A stretch of 64,000 bases of DNA from Salinimicrobium sp963709775 (GTDB taxonomy: Bacteria > Bacteroidota > Bacteroidia > Flavobacteriales > Flavobacteriaceae), in the NCBI GenBank assembly GCA_963709775.1, contig CAVPXS010000010.1:1-64000 (forward strand), read 5' to 3'. Numbering within the stretch: the stretch's first letter is position 1; each line of letters begins with the position of its first letter. Shown in pieces: positions 17,973 through 27,087 of this stretch. The translations under genes were made by a program, and so were the position numbers. A model generated the notes under the pieces. That model made no database searches, was not told the origin of the DNA, and worked only from the letters and a program-made list of their open reading frames with translations.

Positions 17973-18518
17973 ATGACACCAACCAATACTTATCTTTTCA
18001 CCTCCCAACGGCTCGGCTTTCGCCCATGGACTTTGGATGACCTGGAGGAATTCGCCGCACTTAACGCTGATCCTGCGGTGATGGAGTTCTTTCCGAAGCC
18101 ATTAAGCAGGGAGGAATCGGCTGAGTTTCTCGACAGGTTATTCAATCATTATGCGAAGCATGGCTACTGCTACTTCGCTGTGGAGTTGCTGGAGACTGGA
18201 GAATTCATTGGCTTCACAGGACTGGCTTATCAAAATTTTGATTCAGAATTCACGCCGGCCACAGATATTGGCTGGCGGCTTAAAAGAAGTGCGTGGGGGA
18301 AAGGCTATGCCACCGAAGGTGCCAAAAGATGCCTTCAATATGCTTTTGAAGACCTGAAGCTGAATAAGATAATTTCCACCTGCCCAAAATTAAATCATCG
18401 TTCTGAACGGACAATGCAGAAGATAGGTATGGTAAAAATGGGAGAGTTTGATCATCCGCGACTTCAGGAGTATCCCGAACTTCAAAGCTGCGTGTGGTAC
18501 GAGATTGTGAAGGAGTGA
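17973..18518 (+). CDS. GNAT N-acetyltransferase (RimJ/RimL-like)
   Basis: A 181-aa protein of the Acetyltransf_3/RimL type: TSQRLGFRPWTLDDLEEF at the N-terminus, the acetyl-CoA-binding region around RSAWGKGYATEGAKRCLQYA (about residues 109-128), and the terminal HRSERTMQKIGM motif typical of the family. It transfers an acetyl group from acetyl-CoA to an amine, either a ribosomal protein N-terminus or a small molecule. It starts 17 bp after the TPR gene. The substrate is unknown. Confidence 0.88.
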   Translation: MTPTNTYLFTSQRLGFRPWTLDDLEEFAALNADPAVMEFFPKPLSREESAEFLDRLFNHYAKHGYCYFAVELLETGEFIGFTGLAYQNFDSEFTPATDIGWRLKRSAWGKGYATEGAKRCLQYAFEDLKLNKIISTCPKLNHRSERTMQKIGMVKMGEFDHPRLQEYPELQSCVWYEIVKE

Positions 18519-18655
18519 AATCCGGGATTTTTCAGCCCGGGTTTTATCATTATTTAATAGATTTGGAAACACCTAACAGGAAAGCCGGAATTTAAAATGC
18601 TAATCTTGTGCCGGTGAAATAAGCATGTAACTATCATACTCATTACTCTTTAGAC

Positions 18656-19207
18656 ATGATAAACAGATTACTAAAAACCGGAACTGCAATTGGAATGGCC
18701 ATATGCGTCATTGGATATATACTTTTAAAATTGCTTTCCTTATCCGCGGGATATTTCAACATCTATGACATCACATATTCATTGACAGCTTTGATGGGTT
18801 GCTTATTTATTCTAACGGGTAGCCGGTTTGTTAAGGAAAAGATTTACGATGTTTTAAAAATTATTGGGCTCCTGTTTGTAGTGATGTTGGGGAGCAGCTT
18901 ACTCAATGAATTGAATGTTTTTGAATTGAGTAAATTTCACGTGTTTTATATCAAAATCCTTCCTATGCTTTTATATACAGGAATTTATTCCATGTACCTG
19001 GATTACTTCAGAAAAAAGGAAGACCATGATAAATTGGATTATTGGAAAATTATCCTGTTAACGTTGATCATCATTAATGTCTATTTCATCCATTTTAATT
19101 TTCACCCCTCCTTATTTAAGGATATCAATCAGGTTTTATTTTGGATAGTCGTTACCGGAATTCTGCTGAATGAATACACTGGGCCAAAAATGGGGCGCAT
19201 TGAGTAA
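18656..19207 (+). CDS. Multi-pass membrane protein of unknown function
   Basis: A 183-aa protein with about six hydrophobic helices spread over its whole length and short charged loops (VKEKIYD, FRKKEDHDKLDYWK). No recognised family. The upstream 130 bp holds no other gene. It converges with the small minus-strand membrane gene ending at 19231. Confidence 0.6.
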   Translation: MINRLLKTGTAIGMAICVIGYILLKLLSLSAGYFNIYDITYSLTALMGCLFILTGSRFVKEKIYDVLKIIGLLFVVMLGSSLLNELNVFELSKFHVFYIKILPMLLYTGIYSMYLDYFRKKEDHDKLDYWKIILLTLIIINVYFIHFNFHPSLFKDINQVLFWIVVTGILLNEYTGPKMGRIE

Positions 19208-19230
19208 CATCGGCTGCACTCAATAAAATC

Positions 19231-19452
19231 TTAAAGATCTGGATTGTCTTCTTCTTCTATTTCCTTGATTCGCTTCTGTATTTTAATCAGGTTATAAAGT
19301 ATTAAAATACCACCTAAAAGTAATAGCGAATAAATAGCCCAGCCCCAGGGAATAAAGATCACGGCAAACCCATAGCACACAAATGCAAAGACCGCAGCCG
19401 CAATGAGAATGTTTCGGCCCTTCTTTGCTTTTTGGAGTTGTTCCGGAGTCAT
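19231..19452 (-). CDS. Small two-helix membrane protein
   Basis: A 73-aa protein: a basic N-terminus (MTPEQLQKAKKGRN), two hydrophobic helices (about 14-31 and 36-53) and a charged tail (KRIKEIEEEDNPDL). This layout is common for small Bacteroidetes inner-membrane proteins of unknown role. It is convergent with the upstream membrane gene, 23 bp apart. Confidence 0.6.
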   Translation of the reverse strand: MTPEQLQKAKKGRNILIAAAVFAFVCYGFAVIFIPWGWAIYSLLLLGGILILYNLIKIQKRIKEIEEEDNPDL

Positions 19453-19747
19453 ATTTTTAAATTATCTGCCAAAAATAGGGAATTGCTGCTGCCATTGAAA
19501 AACAAAAAGTTTCGGGTATAAAAATCTATCTCAATTTTGCTGAAAGTTTTACTATCCTGAAATAAAAGTGACTAAAGTTCTGGTTTTCAGTAAAGCTCTA
19601 AAGATGTCCTTTTGCATAAAAGTGTAAAAAAAGAATCTATAAAGGAATTTTTTAACTAATTTGCTGATAGAAGATCCTGCTGCCGCTTTAATCAATGGCT
19701 CTCCCTACCTTCATCTTCTGCTTTTATACCAACCAAAAAAGCACTTT

Positions 19748-20289
19748 ATGAGAGCATTAAAAATTATGCTGTTCCTAACAGCACTGGTAAGCTTTGTTTC
19801 CTGTTCAAAAGAAGAAAACGATCCCGAATTAGAGACGGAAATGCTCCTGGGGGAATGGCACCTGGAAGAGTTTAATTATTCGGGCACCAATGTTTATTCA
19901 GCCGGCAATGAGACTGCTTCGGTTTCTTATACCGGAGAAGCCGTTGAAATAGATTTTGAAACTGTCTTTCTCAAGGATGGAACTTATATAACGTGGGCAC
20001 CTACACAATTATCCTTACTTCAACTGCCGAGGGAGAAACTGCTGTTGAGGAGTTCACCTATTCTGATATTAATACCACCGGGACCTACAGTATCGATGGC
20101 AACAAGATCACTACGACCCATGAACAGGAATACCCGGGACAGGAGATGATTGCCGAAATTAGTGAGGGTGTTATAAAGGAGCTTACGCCAAACAGGCTGA
20201 TTCTTACTTATGAATATCGTGGTACCACAGAAGTTTGGGGTATGGAAGTCGAAGTTAACACGAATGTTATTCAAATTTTCTCCCGATAA
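19748..20289 (+). CDS. Lipocalin-like lipoprotein, one frameshift
   Basis: Starting at the ATG at 19748, the protein has a lipobox (LVSFVSC, Cys about residue 19) and EMLLGEWHLEEFNYSG, the typical opening of Bacteroidetes lipocalin-like lipoproteins. The first frame fails at about 19990; the continuation GTYTIILTSTAEGETAVEEF runs to 20289. One missing base explains it, giving about 180 aa. It would be an outer-membrane-anchored small barrel that may bind a hydrophobic ligand (family inference). It is followed after 11 bp by the first of two paralogous lipoproteins. Confidence 0.65.
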
Positions 20290-20300
20290 TAAAACCGGTT

Positions 20301-21243
20301 ATGAAGAAGACATTACCATGGTTGCTGCTACTCTTTATCTTTTCGTTTTTATCTTCCTGTGAACCCGAAGGTCCGGCAGACAAAGATCCCGAGCCTCCTG
20401 TCGCCGAAGATATCATTGAAATTCCCGATGAGCATTTTAAAAATGCCCTGATAAACACCAATTCTATCGACACCAACGGAGACCATGAAGGTGACAGCGA
20501 TATCGACCTGAACAACGACGGGGAGATTCAGAGAAGCGAAGCGAATTTCGTTCGAGGTTTAGTAATACATTTTAACTATAACGATTTTAACAGATACGTA
20601 GATCTTAAAGGGATTGAAAATTTTGTGAATCTTGAATATTTTAAAATGACAGGCGACCTTCTGTTTGAGGAAATTGATCATGAGTTATTAAGTTATGATC
20701 TGTATAATCTTAAAAAGTTACGTTTTCTAGAGATGAATAATCTTGGAACTAATGCTTTTAAAGATTTAGATCTACAAGGTTTTGGCGATCTAGAGGAACT
20801 AAAAATTATCAATAGCAGACCGGACTATAGTAAGGATGGAGAAGATTATGGCAATCCTCTCAATTTTATGGATGTTAATCTTGCAGGTACTCCAAACCTT
20901 ACCATCATGGACATTACAAACAGTTTTCTAAATATAGATTTCTGTGAGGTTCCATCTCTGAAAAATCTCAATATGTGCTATTTGGAAGGAGGAGAGCCGG
21001 AGGTTTTTGATTTCCATTGTTTGACAGAGCTGGAGTGGCTCAATATTTCAGAAAACAGATTTAATCTCTCATCCTCAAAAATTCATCGATCTTAAATACA
21101 TTCTGGTCAGGGATATCGGATATTATCGCATCAATTATCCCTTTGTAGAATATATCTGTATTGACGATTTTCAGGAAGAGCATGAGCAGATCACCACTTT
21201 AATAGATGAGCATACCGTGGTGGTGACCGACTGTAGTTTTTAG
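20301..21243 (+). pseudogene. Calcium-loop / leucine-rich-repeat-like lipoprotein, paralogue 1, frameshifted
   Basis: Lipoprotein signal with FSFLSSC (Cys about residue 15), then IIEIPDEHFKNALINT, then the Asp-rich block DTNGDHEGDSDIDLNNDG, then LRR-like turns (LKGIENFVNLEYFKM, DLQGFGDLEELKII). The frame fails at about 21065, but the end, EYICIDDFQEEHEQI to VVVTDCSF, can be read in another frame to the stop at 21243 and matches paralogue 2. It is about 314 aa after correction. The two genes are tandem, with nearly identical DNA over the calcium block. Probably surface-exposed; function unknown. Confidence 0.68.
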
Positions 21244-21322
21244 AGCATGCCGGAGAGGTGATCAGGGAAAGGAAGTCATAGCCCGGTTTTCCCTTTCAAA
21301 AACAATTTAAATTAAGTAATTC

Positions 21323-22279
21323 ATGAAAAGATATTTTGTATTTCTGTTGCTGTTCTCTGCTATTTTCTGTTCTATTTCCTGTGAGCCTGAGGGTTCAGAA
21401 GAACCAAGACCGGTGGAGGAGGAGATCATTGAAATTCCCGATGAGCATTTTAAAAATGCGCTGGTCAACACCAATTCTATCGACACCAACGGAGACCATG
21501 AAGGTGACAGCGATATCGATCTGAATAACGACGGGGAGATCCAGCGCAGCGAAGCTGAATTGATCGAAGGTTTAGTAATGGAATTTGGATATGGAATCAA
21601 AAGCATTGTAGATCTCACCGGAATTGAAAACTTCATTAATCTGCAATACCTAAAAATAGCCGGAAATGGTTTTCCTCCCTCAGAAGGCTTCCTCGGGACC
21701 GACTTAATTAATTATGATTTTACAGCATTAAAGAAATTGAGATATCTCGAGTTAAATAATACTATTACAAACTATATTGACGCATTAAAACTTACCGGTC
21801 TTTCTAATTTAGCTGAAGTGAAATTGCTTTGGAACAGGCCATATTTGGATGATGCTTTCAACGAAGAAAATATTCGCCTTTCCGAAAACTTTATGAACGT
21901 ACAATTTGAAGGCAATAGCAGTCTTACGGAGCTTTATGTTCATAATAGCCATGTGAATATTAATTTTTGTCAGGTTCCAACTTTAAAGAGGTTGGAATTC
22001 TCTTACCTGGAAGGAGGAGAGCCTGAAGTTTTTGATTTTCATTGTTTGACGCAGCTGGAGTGGCTTGATATTTCAGATAATCATATAGAGTCCCTCATCC
22101 TTAAAAACACTTCAGTTCTTGATACTTTATTAGCAAGAGACATTGGTTATGGGGAAGACGGTTTTGCTAATTATTATTATCTGGAGTATATCTGTATTGA
22201 TGATATTCCCGAGGAATACGAGCAAATAGCTACTTTAAGAGATGAGAATACGGTGGTGGTGACAGACTGTAGTTTTTAG
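21323..22279 (+). CDS. Calcium-loop / leucine-rich-repeat-like lipoprotein, paralogue 2
   Basis: An intact 318-aa homologue of the preceding gene: lipobox FCSISC (Cys about residue 16), IPDEHFKNALVNT, Asp-rich DTNGDHEGDSDIDLNNDG, then LRR-like segments (LTGIENFINLQYLKIAGN, LKLTGLSNLAEVKLLW, LTQLEWLDISDN) and a Cys-containing end (YICIDDIPEEY, VVVTDCSF). The Asp-rich region resembles EF-hand or dockerin-type calcium loops. An outer-membrane lipoprotein of unknown partner. The block 21430-21554 is almost the same as 20417-20541 at DNA level, suggesting recent duplication or gene conversion. Confidence 0.78.
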   Translation: MKRYFVFLLLFSAIFCSISCEPEGSEEPRPVEEEIIEIPDEHFKNALVNTNSIDTNGDHEGDSDIDLNNDGEIQRSEAELIEGLVMEFGYGIKSIVDLTGIENFINLQYLKIAGNGFPPSEGFLGTDLINYDFTALKKLRYLELNNTITNYIDALKLTGLSNLAEVKLLWNRPYLDDAFNEENIRLSENFMNVQFEGNSSLTELYVHNSHVNINFCQVPTLKRLEFSYLEGGEPEVFDFHCLTQLEWLDISDNHIESLILKNTSVLDTLLARDIGYGEDGFANYYYLEYICIDDIPEEYEQIATLRDENTVVVTDCSF

Positions 22280-22317
22280 AGTATGCCGGAGAGGTGATCC
22301 GGGAAAGGGAATTAGCT

Positions 22318-22912
22318 ATGGCGGCAAAATTTAAGAATAAATATCGCATTGAATCTACCCGATTGCAGAAATGGGATTACGGATGGGATGCTGCATATTT
22401 TATCACCATTTGCACAAAAGACCGGGGCCATTTCTTCGGAAATATCGTGGATGGGAAGATGCAATTTTCACCGGCAGGTGCTATTGCCAATGTTTTGTGG
22501 CACGAAATTAAAAATCACGCGAAAAATCTTGAATTGGGAGAATTTGTCGTAATGCCAGATCATGTTCACGGGATTATAATTCTGGATGGTAATAACCGGT
22601 CCGGAAAATTAAAGGACGAGACCGTTGAGACCGACGATAACGCTGAGACAAGGCATGCCTTGTCTCGAGCAATCAAAAATTTCGGGATCTGAACAAACCC
22701 CCGGACAAAAAAGATTTCAAAATCAGGGAAAGAATACCATTTCCTCCATTGTAGGATCCTATAAATCGGCTGTGACCAAACATGCAAATCGTATGCAATT
22801 AGAATTTGGCTGGCAACCTCTTTTTTATGATCAAATCATTCGGGACGAGAGATCATTTAGGAATATCTCTGAATATATCCGGAAGAATCCAATGAACTGG
22901 AAGAAAAATTAA
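22318..22912 (+). pseudogene. REP-associated tyrosine transposase (RAYT, Y1/HUH), one frameshift
   Basis: The N-terminal frame carries DAAYFITICTKDRGHFFG and the HUH-type metal motif in MPDHVHGIIIL (His-Val-His). The catalytic region SSIVGSYKSAVTKHAN (Tyr nucleophile) and FYDQIIRDERSFRNISEYI lie in a second frame from about 22680. One extra base near 22680 breaks the frame; corrected length is about 197 aa. RAYTs are single-copy domesticated relatives of IS200/IS605 transposases linked to REP palindromes. A REP-like palindrome lies 46 bp past its stop. A perfect 22-bp palindrome sits inside the gene at 22645-22666. The start at 22318 is chosen because MAAKFKNKYRIES is the usual RAYT opening. 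Confidence 0.82.
22645..22666. repeat. Perfect 22-bp palindrome inside the RAYT gene
   Basis: The arms GAGACAAGGCA and TGCCTTGTCTC are exact reverse complements around 22655/22656. It encodes the E-T-R-H-A-L-S segment of the transposase, just before the frameshift. It could be a cis-acting target of the enzyme or an inserted repeat unit. Confidence 0.8.
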
Positions 22913-22924
22913 TTTCCTTAACCA

Positions 22925-22993
22925 GTCCGATCAAGCAGAGTCGAGACCTCGCCCTCCAAAAATGCCATTTTTGTCACCTCTTCGTGCAGCAAA
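22925..22993. repeat. REP-like palindrome copy beside the RAYT gene
   Basis: GTCCGATCAAGC-x-GAGTCGAGACCTC leads into core CAAAAATGCCATTTTTG (core AAAAATGCCATTTTT at 22958-22972), then CACCTCTTCGTGCAGC. The whole 70-bp unit is shared with 26071-26140. Confidence 0.7.
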
Positions 22994-23173
22994 TCTTAAG
23001 TACAGATAAAAATTATCTTAGAGCAGAACGATCCCTGATCCAGTAAATTTTAATTCCAGGAAATTGTTTAAATTTCCAATTCCCTACCATACTACGATTC
23101 AAATTAGAAATAATAAAGGCTATTGTATCTCACCGGTCATTAATTGCCGACACTATTAATCAAAATTTTTTTA

Positions 23174-25210
23174 ATGAAGGGTATCATTCTTACTGTCTTA
23201 TTTTTAGTCTTACATCAAACTTCTTTTTCGCAGGAAACAATAATTAAGGACCATTCAATTCCTGCCCTGAACAAGGTTATTGATTCTTTAGAAAACAACT
23301 ATAAGAGATCTGAAATACCCATTTTCCTGTCTCTGCCGCAAACTACAGGAGATTATTTTTATTTAAAAACTGAATTCCCTGATGATTTTATAAATGCTTT
23401 AAAAGCAGGTATTCCGCTGGATTCTCTTATAGTGAAATTTCCAAATCTCCAGATCGACCGGGATCTATTGATCATAAAGAACAACTACGTGCTTTCCAAT
23501 GGCGAAGAGAAACTGGAACTAAAATCCTTCGAGATAAAATTTAGTAATTACCATAAGATCACCCTGGAAGCATCAGATTCTTTAGTGGAGGCAAATCATA
23601 GATTCTATTATTCAAATCATCCAGATTATGCTTCCGGCCTTAGAAGAGTCAGGGGGTTTTACTTACATGGGGATTTTGTTCAGAAGGAGATTCCGAAGAA
23701 ATATTCAAAATGGGTCAATTACACCAGTCATCTTGTGCCACCAACCCGGCTGTTTTCTAAGAGCGATAATGATCCTTTTTCACATATCACAGTGACTACG
23801 CCTATAGATTCTCTGGTTACCTACTTCGCTAAAGTTACCCACAAACCTGTGTTTGACAGAAATGAGGATTTCAAGTTACGTATAAGACTAATGGATCAAT
23901 GGGAAGAGAAAAGAGCTGCACGTGCCGATAGTTTATTCAGAAATGATCCCGGTTTTAAGAACCTGCTTTTCGAAGCCCTGGATTTTGCTGAGACTAATCA
24001 AAAATCCAATGGCGAACTGGAGGTTTTTGTTGCACAACTCATTTCAAAAGAACGGGCGCTGAATTTAATGAGAAACAATCAGCAGATAGGAACCTGTAGT
24101 TTTGATAACGGTCCCCTTGAGCAACAGAAGCGGATGGCCCGGCTGGCCGCAGAAATTCCCGATTGGAATGTTTTTATTCAGTCTTTTCTAAATGTCATGA
24201 ATGATCATGTTTCCAGGGTTGCCAACTCTAATATAGCAAGTGAGTCGAGAAAAACCTATATCGAAGAACTTACCAAATTGGACCTTGATGTAAGAACCTT
24301 GTTGTTGGGCTCGAACATGCGTATAGCTGAGACCTCAAATGCCCTTTATTTTTCTGATGGAAGTAAGGTGGCCAAAGCATTTACTGCATTAAATGAAACC
24401 AATAAAGATTTTTTTGAGGCTGCTGTTGATGGCCTGATCAAGGACGAGCAGGTAGATGCCTTCAACAAACTGCATTTTTATAATACCCTGGACTATTACC
24501 ATTATTTTCTCGAGGATTCTCCCAGGAAAGAACGGGTGGCTCAACAGCTGGAAAAGATGTCGGCTTTTATGCCTGTTTCAATTAGATCAAGAATGGAAGA
24601 ACCGCATAAGGAATTAAAAGATCTGCTTTTTGAGGAAAATGAAAAGTTGCAGGAGTTCAATATCCTGGATTCTTCAATTGGAAATATTTATTCTTATAGT
24701 TATGGAGGAGATTGCTGGATGGCGGAGATTCAGGAGAAGGCTGGAAATCCGAGATTGATCTATGATCTTACCATGCCTATTGAAGAAAAAATCACCCCGT
24801 TAAGTAATTTTCTGAAACTAAAGCCAGAGCTAACCAGAAGAATTGAGGATCATAGCTTCATCAAACGGTTATTGGATGCTGATCCTGAAAGTAAACTTTA
24901 TTTAAAATTTACAGAAGACAGATCATTTTATAATTTCCGTAATAAGGTGCTCAAAGATGTTCCCGGGGCAATTAAAGAAAATTGGGATTTTAAAAATGCT
25001 GTTTCCTTTTACATTTCTTATCCCGACAGAAGATATGTGAGGTTTATCCTGTTTGAAAATAATGATCTCATGGTTCTGAAGATTCCCAGGGATTACAGTA
25101 TTCCTAATTACAGTTTTGAAGATTTAGTCACAAAAACAAAAAAATCTTTTCTTTCTGTGACCTATGAAAGCTACAAAATCTTTAATGAGAAGGGGGAAAT
25201 GCTGAATTAA
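23174..25210 (+). CDS. Large secreted protein of unknown function
   Basis: About 678 aa from the preferred ATG at 23174, which begins a signal peptide (MKGIILTVLFLVLHQTSFSQ); an upstream in-frame start at 23144 would place extra residues before it. The mature part is mixed helix and strand with no repeats, no lipobox and no catalytic signature I recognise. A Cys pair (GTCSFDNG near 312 and GGDCWMAE near 522) could form a disulphide. It stands alone, with a 230-bp upstream gap containing a REP-like element. It is long and codon-regular, so surely a real gene. Function unknown. Confidence 0.72.
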   Translation: MKGIILTVLFLVLHQTSFSQETIIKDHSIPALNKVIDSLENNYKRSEIPIFLSLPQTTGDYFYLKTEFPDDFINALKAGIPLDSLIVKFPNLQIDRDLLIIKNNYVLSNGEEKLELKSFEIKFSNYHKITLEASDSLVEANHRFYYSNHPDYASGLRRVRGFYLHGDFVQKEIPKKYSKWVNYTSHLVPPTRLFSKSDNDPFSHITVTTPIDSLVTYFAKVTHKPVFDRNEDFKLRIRLMDQWEEKRAARADSLFRNDPGFKNLLFEALDFAETNQKSNGELEVFVAQLISKERALNLMRNNQQIGTCSFDNGPLEQQKRMARLAAEIPDWNVFIQSFLNVMNDHVSRVANSNIASESRKTYIEELTKLDLDVRTLLLGSNMRIAETSNALYFSDGSKVAKAFTALNETNKDFFEAAVDGLIKDEQVDAFNKLHFYNTLDYYHYFLEDSPRKERVAQQLEKMSAFMPVSIRSRMEEPHKELKDLLFEENEKLQEFNILDSSIGNIYSYSYGGDCWMAEIQEKAGNPRLIYDLTMPIEEKITPLSNFLKLKPELTRRIEDHSFIKRLLDADPESKLYLKFTEDRSFYNFRNKVLKDVPGAIKENWDFKNAVSFYISYPDRRYVRFILFENNDLMVLKIPRDYSIPNYSFEDLVTKTKKSFLSVTYESYKIFNEKGEMLN

Positions 25211-25261
25211 TTTAAGGGAAAAGATATCTTTCCGTTTTAAAAATTCAAAATAAAAGATTTC

Positions 25262-26050
25262 ATGCGCTCACAGCTCGAATTTATAAGGAATGCCACTCTG
25301 GTTCTAAATTACGCAGGCAAAAGGATTTTAATGGATCCTATGTTTGCCAAAAAGGGCGAATATCCAGGCTTTCCCGGCACCGTAAATTCTGAAGTTAGGA
25401 ATCCGCTGGTAGAGATGCCGGTTAAGCCAGAAAGTCTATTTGATGTTGATGCCGTTCTGGTTTCTCATTTGCACACAGACCACTGGGATCCGGTCGCGAA
25501 ACAAATCCTGCCCAAAAACCTGAAGATCCTTGTCCAGAATGAAGATGATGCGAAAATAGTTCGTTCCCAGGGTTTTACTAATGTTGAAGCTCTGCCAGAA
25601 AAGGCAGATTTCGAAGGTCTAAAGTTCACGAAAACCCATTGTCAGCACGGAAACGATATAGCCTATTCGGTACCCGAAATGGTCGAATTTCTTGGAAAAT
25701 CCTCGGGGTTCTATTTTAATGCGGAAGGGGAGAAGTCCGTTTACTTTTTAGGAGATACGATCTGGATCGAGGAGGTAGAAATTAATTTAAAAAGATGGAG
25801 GCCTGATGTGGTCGTGGTAAATGCCGGTTATGCGATGATGACCGAGAAACGTTTTGGTGCAATCATTATGGGAAAAGAAGATGTGGAAAGGATTCACGAA
25901 TTATTGCCGGCGGCCACAATCATTGCCATTCATATGGAAGCCTTAAATCACTGTATTTTAAGCCGAAGGGAGTTAAGGAAATTTGCCAAAGAAAAGGGCT
26001 TTTCAGAAAAATTGATCATTCCGAAAGATGGGGAGGTAATTGATTTTTAG
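25262..26050 (+). CDS. MBL-fold metal-dependent hydrolase (UlaG-like)
   Basis: A 262-aa cytoplasmic metallo-beta-lactamase-fold protein. The signature SHLHTDHWDP supplies His69, His71, Asp73 and His74; further ligand regions are GDTIWIEE (Asp about 163) and HMEALNHC (His about 226). The first strands, LEFIRNATLVLNYAGKRILMDP, are typical of UlaG/YjhP-like members that hydrolyse lactones or phosphodiesters. The substrate is unknown. Single gene, 51 bp after the large secreted protein. Confidence 0.85.
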   Translation: MRSQLEFIRNATLVLNYAGKRILMDPMFAKKGEYPGFPGTVNSEVRNPLVEMPVKPESLFDVDAVLVSHLHTDHWDPVAKQILPKNLKILVQNEDDAKIVRSQGFTNVEALPEKADFEGLKFTKTHCQHGNDIAYSVPEMVEFLGKSSGFYFNAEGEKSVYFLGDTIWIEEVEINLKRWRPDVVVVNAGYAMMTEKRFGAIIMGKEDVERIHELLPAATIIAIHMEALNHCILSRRELRKFAKEKGFSEKLIIPKDGEVIDF

Positions 26051-26070
26051 ATGTAGATAATTAAACGGTG

Positions 26071-26140
26071 GTCCGATCAAGCGGAGTCGAGACCTCACCC
26101 TCCAAAAATGACATTTTTGACTCCTTTTCCGTAGCAGCTT
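26071..26140. repeat. REP-like palindrome copy
   Basis: Same 70-bp unit as beside the RAYT gene: GTCCGATCAAGCGGAGTCGA, core AAAAATGACATTTTT at 26104-26118, then GACTCCTTTTCCGTAGCAGC. Confidence 0.7.
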
Positions 26141-26202
26141 TTGAGGTGGATAATTTCAGGGAAAGTTTATCTTAGTAGAAGCTAACCAACCAGTTACCAT
26201 AA

Positions 26203-26920
26203 TTGAGTGCTTCAGATAATAATGATATTTTCACCTACAGGAGACTCAGGCGGGCCATAGGATACCTGGGAATTGCGCTTGCCGGTGCTGCTGGTGGTAT
26301 TTTCTTTTATTCCCTTTTTCAAAACCGAAGTCCAGACTTCCATAAGTGATTACTATTACACTAATCTTCGCGACATTTTCACCGGGACTTTAGCCGCGGT
26401 CGGGTTATTTATGATCTCTTATAAAGGACATTGGAATAAGTCACTTTTGAAGAATGACCAGCTACTTACCAATATCGCAGGTATCATGGCTGTGGGCGTG
26501 GCGCTTATTCCCGTGACCCCTGAATTTGAAATTGAGAACATCCTTACTCTTATTCCTTATGACTTCCCCTGGTTGGGCTGGTTCCACTACGGTTTTGCTG
26601 CCCTGCTCTTCGGAAGCTTCGCGTTGCTGGCGATCAACGTTTTTACTATTGGGCAGAATGAGCCTGAAGATATTCCTGTAAGCACAATTAATGAAAATCA
26701 TATCTACAGATTTTGCGGGATTGCCATTATTATCCTGATGATCCTGGTTCCCATTTCTGAAGTGCTGGAATTGTTCAGGTATTCTACGCTTATCCTTGAA
26801 TCTCTCGCCCTGTTCTTCTTTGGAGCGGCCTGGTTGATCAAAGGTCGGGCGCTGGGTGATAAAGGAAAACTGGGAGAGAAAATTTACCGTGAGCATAACG
26901 CGGAAGGCACTGAAGAATGA
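26203..26920 (+). CDS. Multi-pass membrane protein, probable frameshift near the N-terminus
   Basis: The main frame (26273-26920) lacks a natural start. In the frame upstream, from a TTG at 26203, SASDNNDIFTYRRLRRAIGY-L reads as a credible N-terminus that runs into the main frame if one base is removed near 26278. The result is about 238 aa with six or seven helices (TGTLAAVGLFMISYKG, LTNIAGIMAVGVALIPV, WFHYGFAALLFGSFALL, FCGIAIIILMILV, LALFFFGAAWLIKG). Resembles DUF998-like or other small integral membrane proteins; function unknown. Confidence 0.6.
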
Positions 26921-26992
26921 TGATTATACAGGGAAGACAATTCTTCCGGAGTTTTAATTCCTTGAAGTTAACAGGAATCGGGACCAGACCTC

Positions 26993-27007
26993 AAAAATGC
27001 CATTTTT
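26993..27007. repeat. REP-like palindrome copy
   Basis: Core AAAAATGCCATTTTT preceded by GACCTC and followed by TCTGATTTTCCGCAGTAAAA. The 3' module is shared with the copy at 27926. Confidence 0.65.
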
Positions 27008-27087
27008 TAGGAGTCTGATTTTCCGCAGTAAAACACGGCCTTCTTCCCCAAAATTCTTTATCTTATTGTACATCCCCGGTTAACAAA

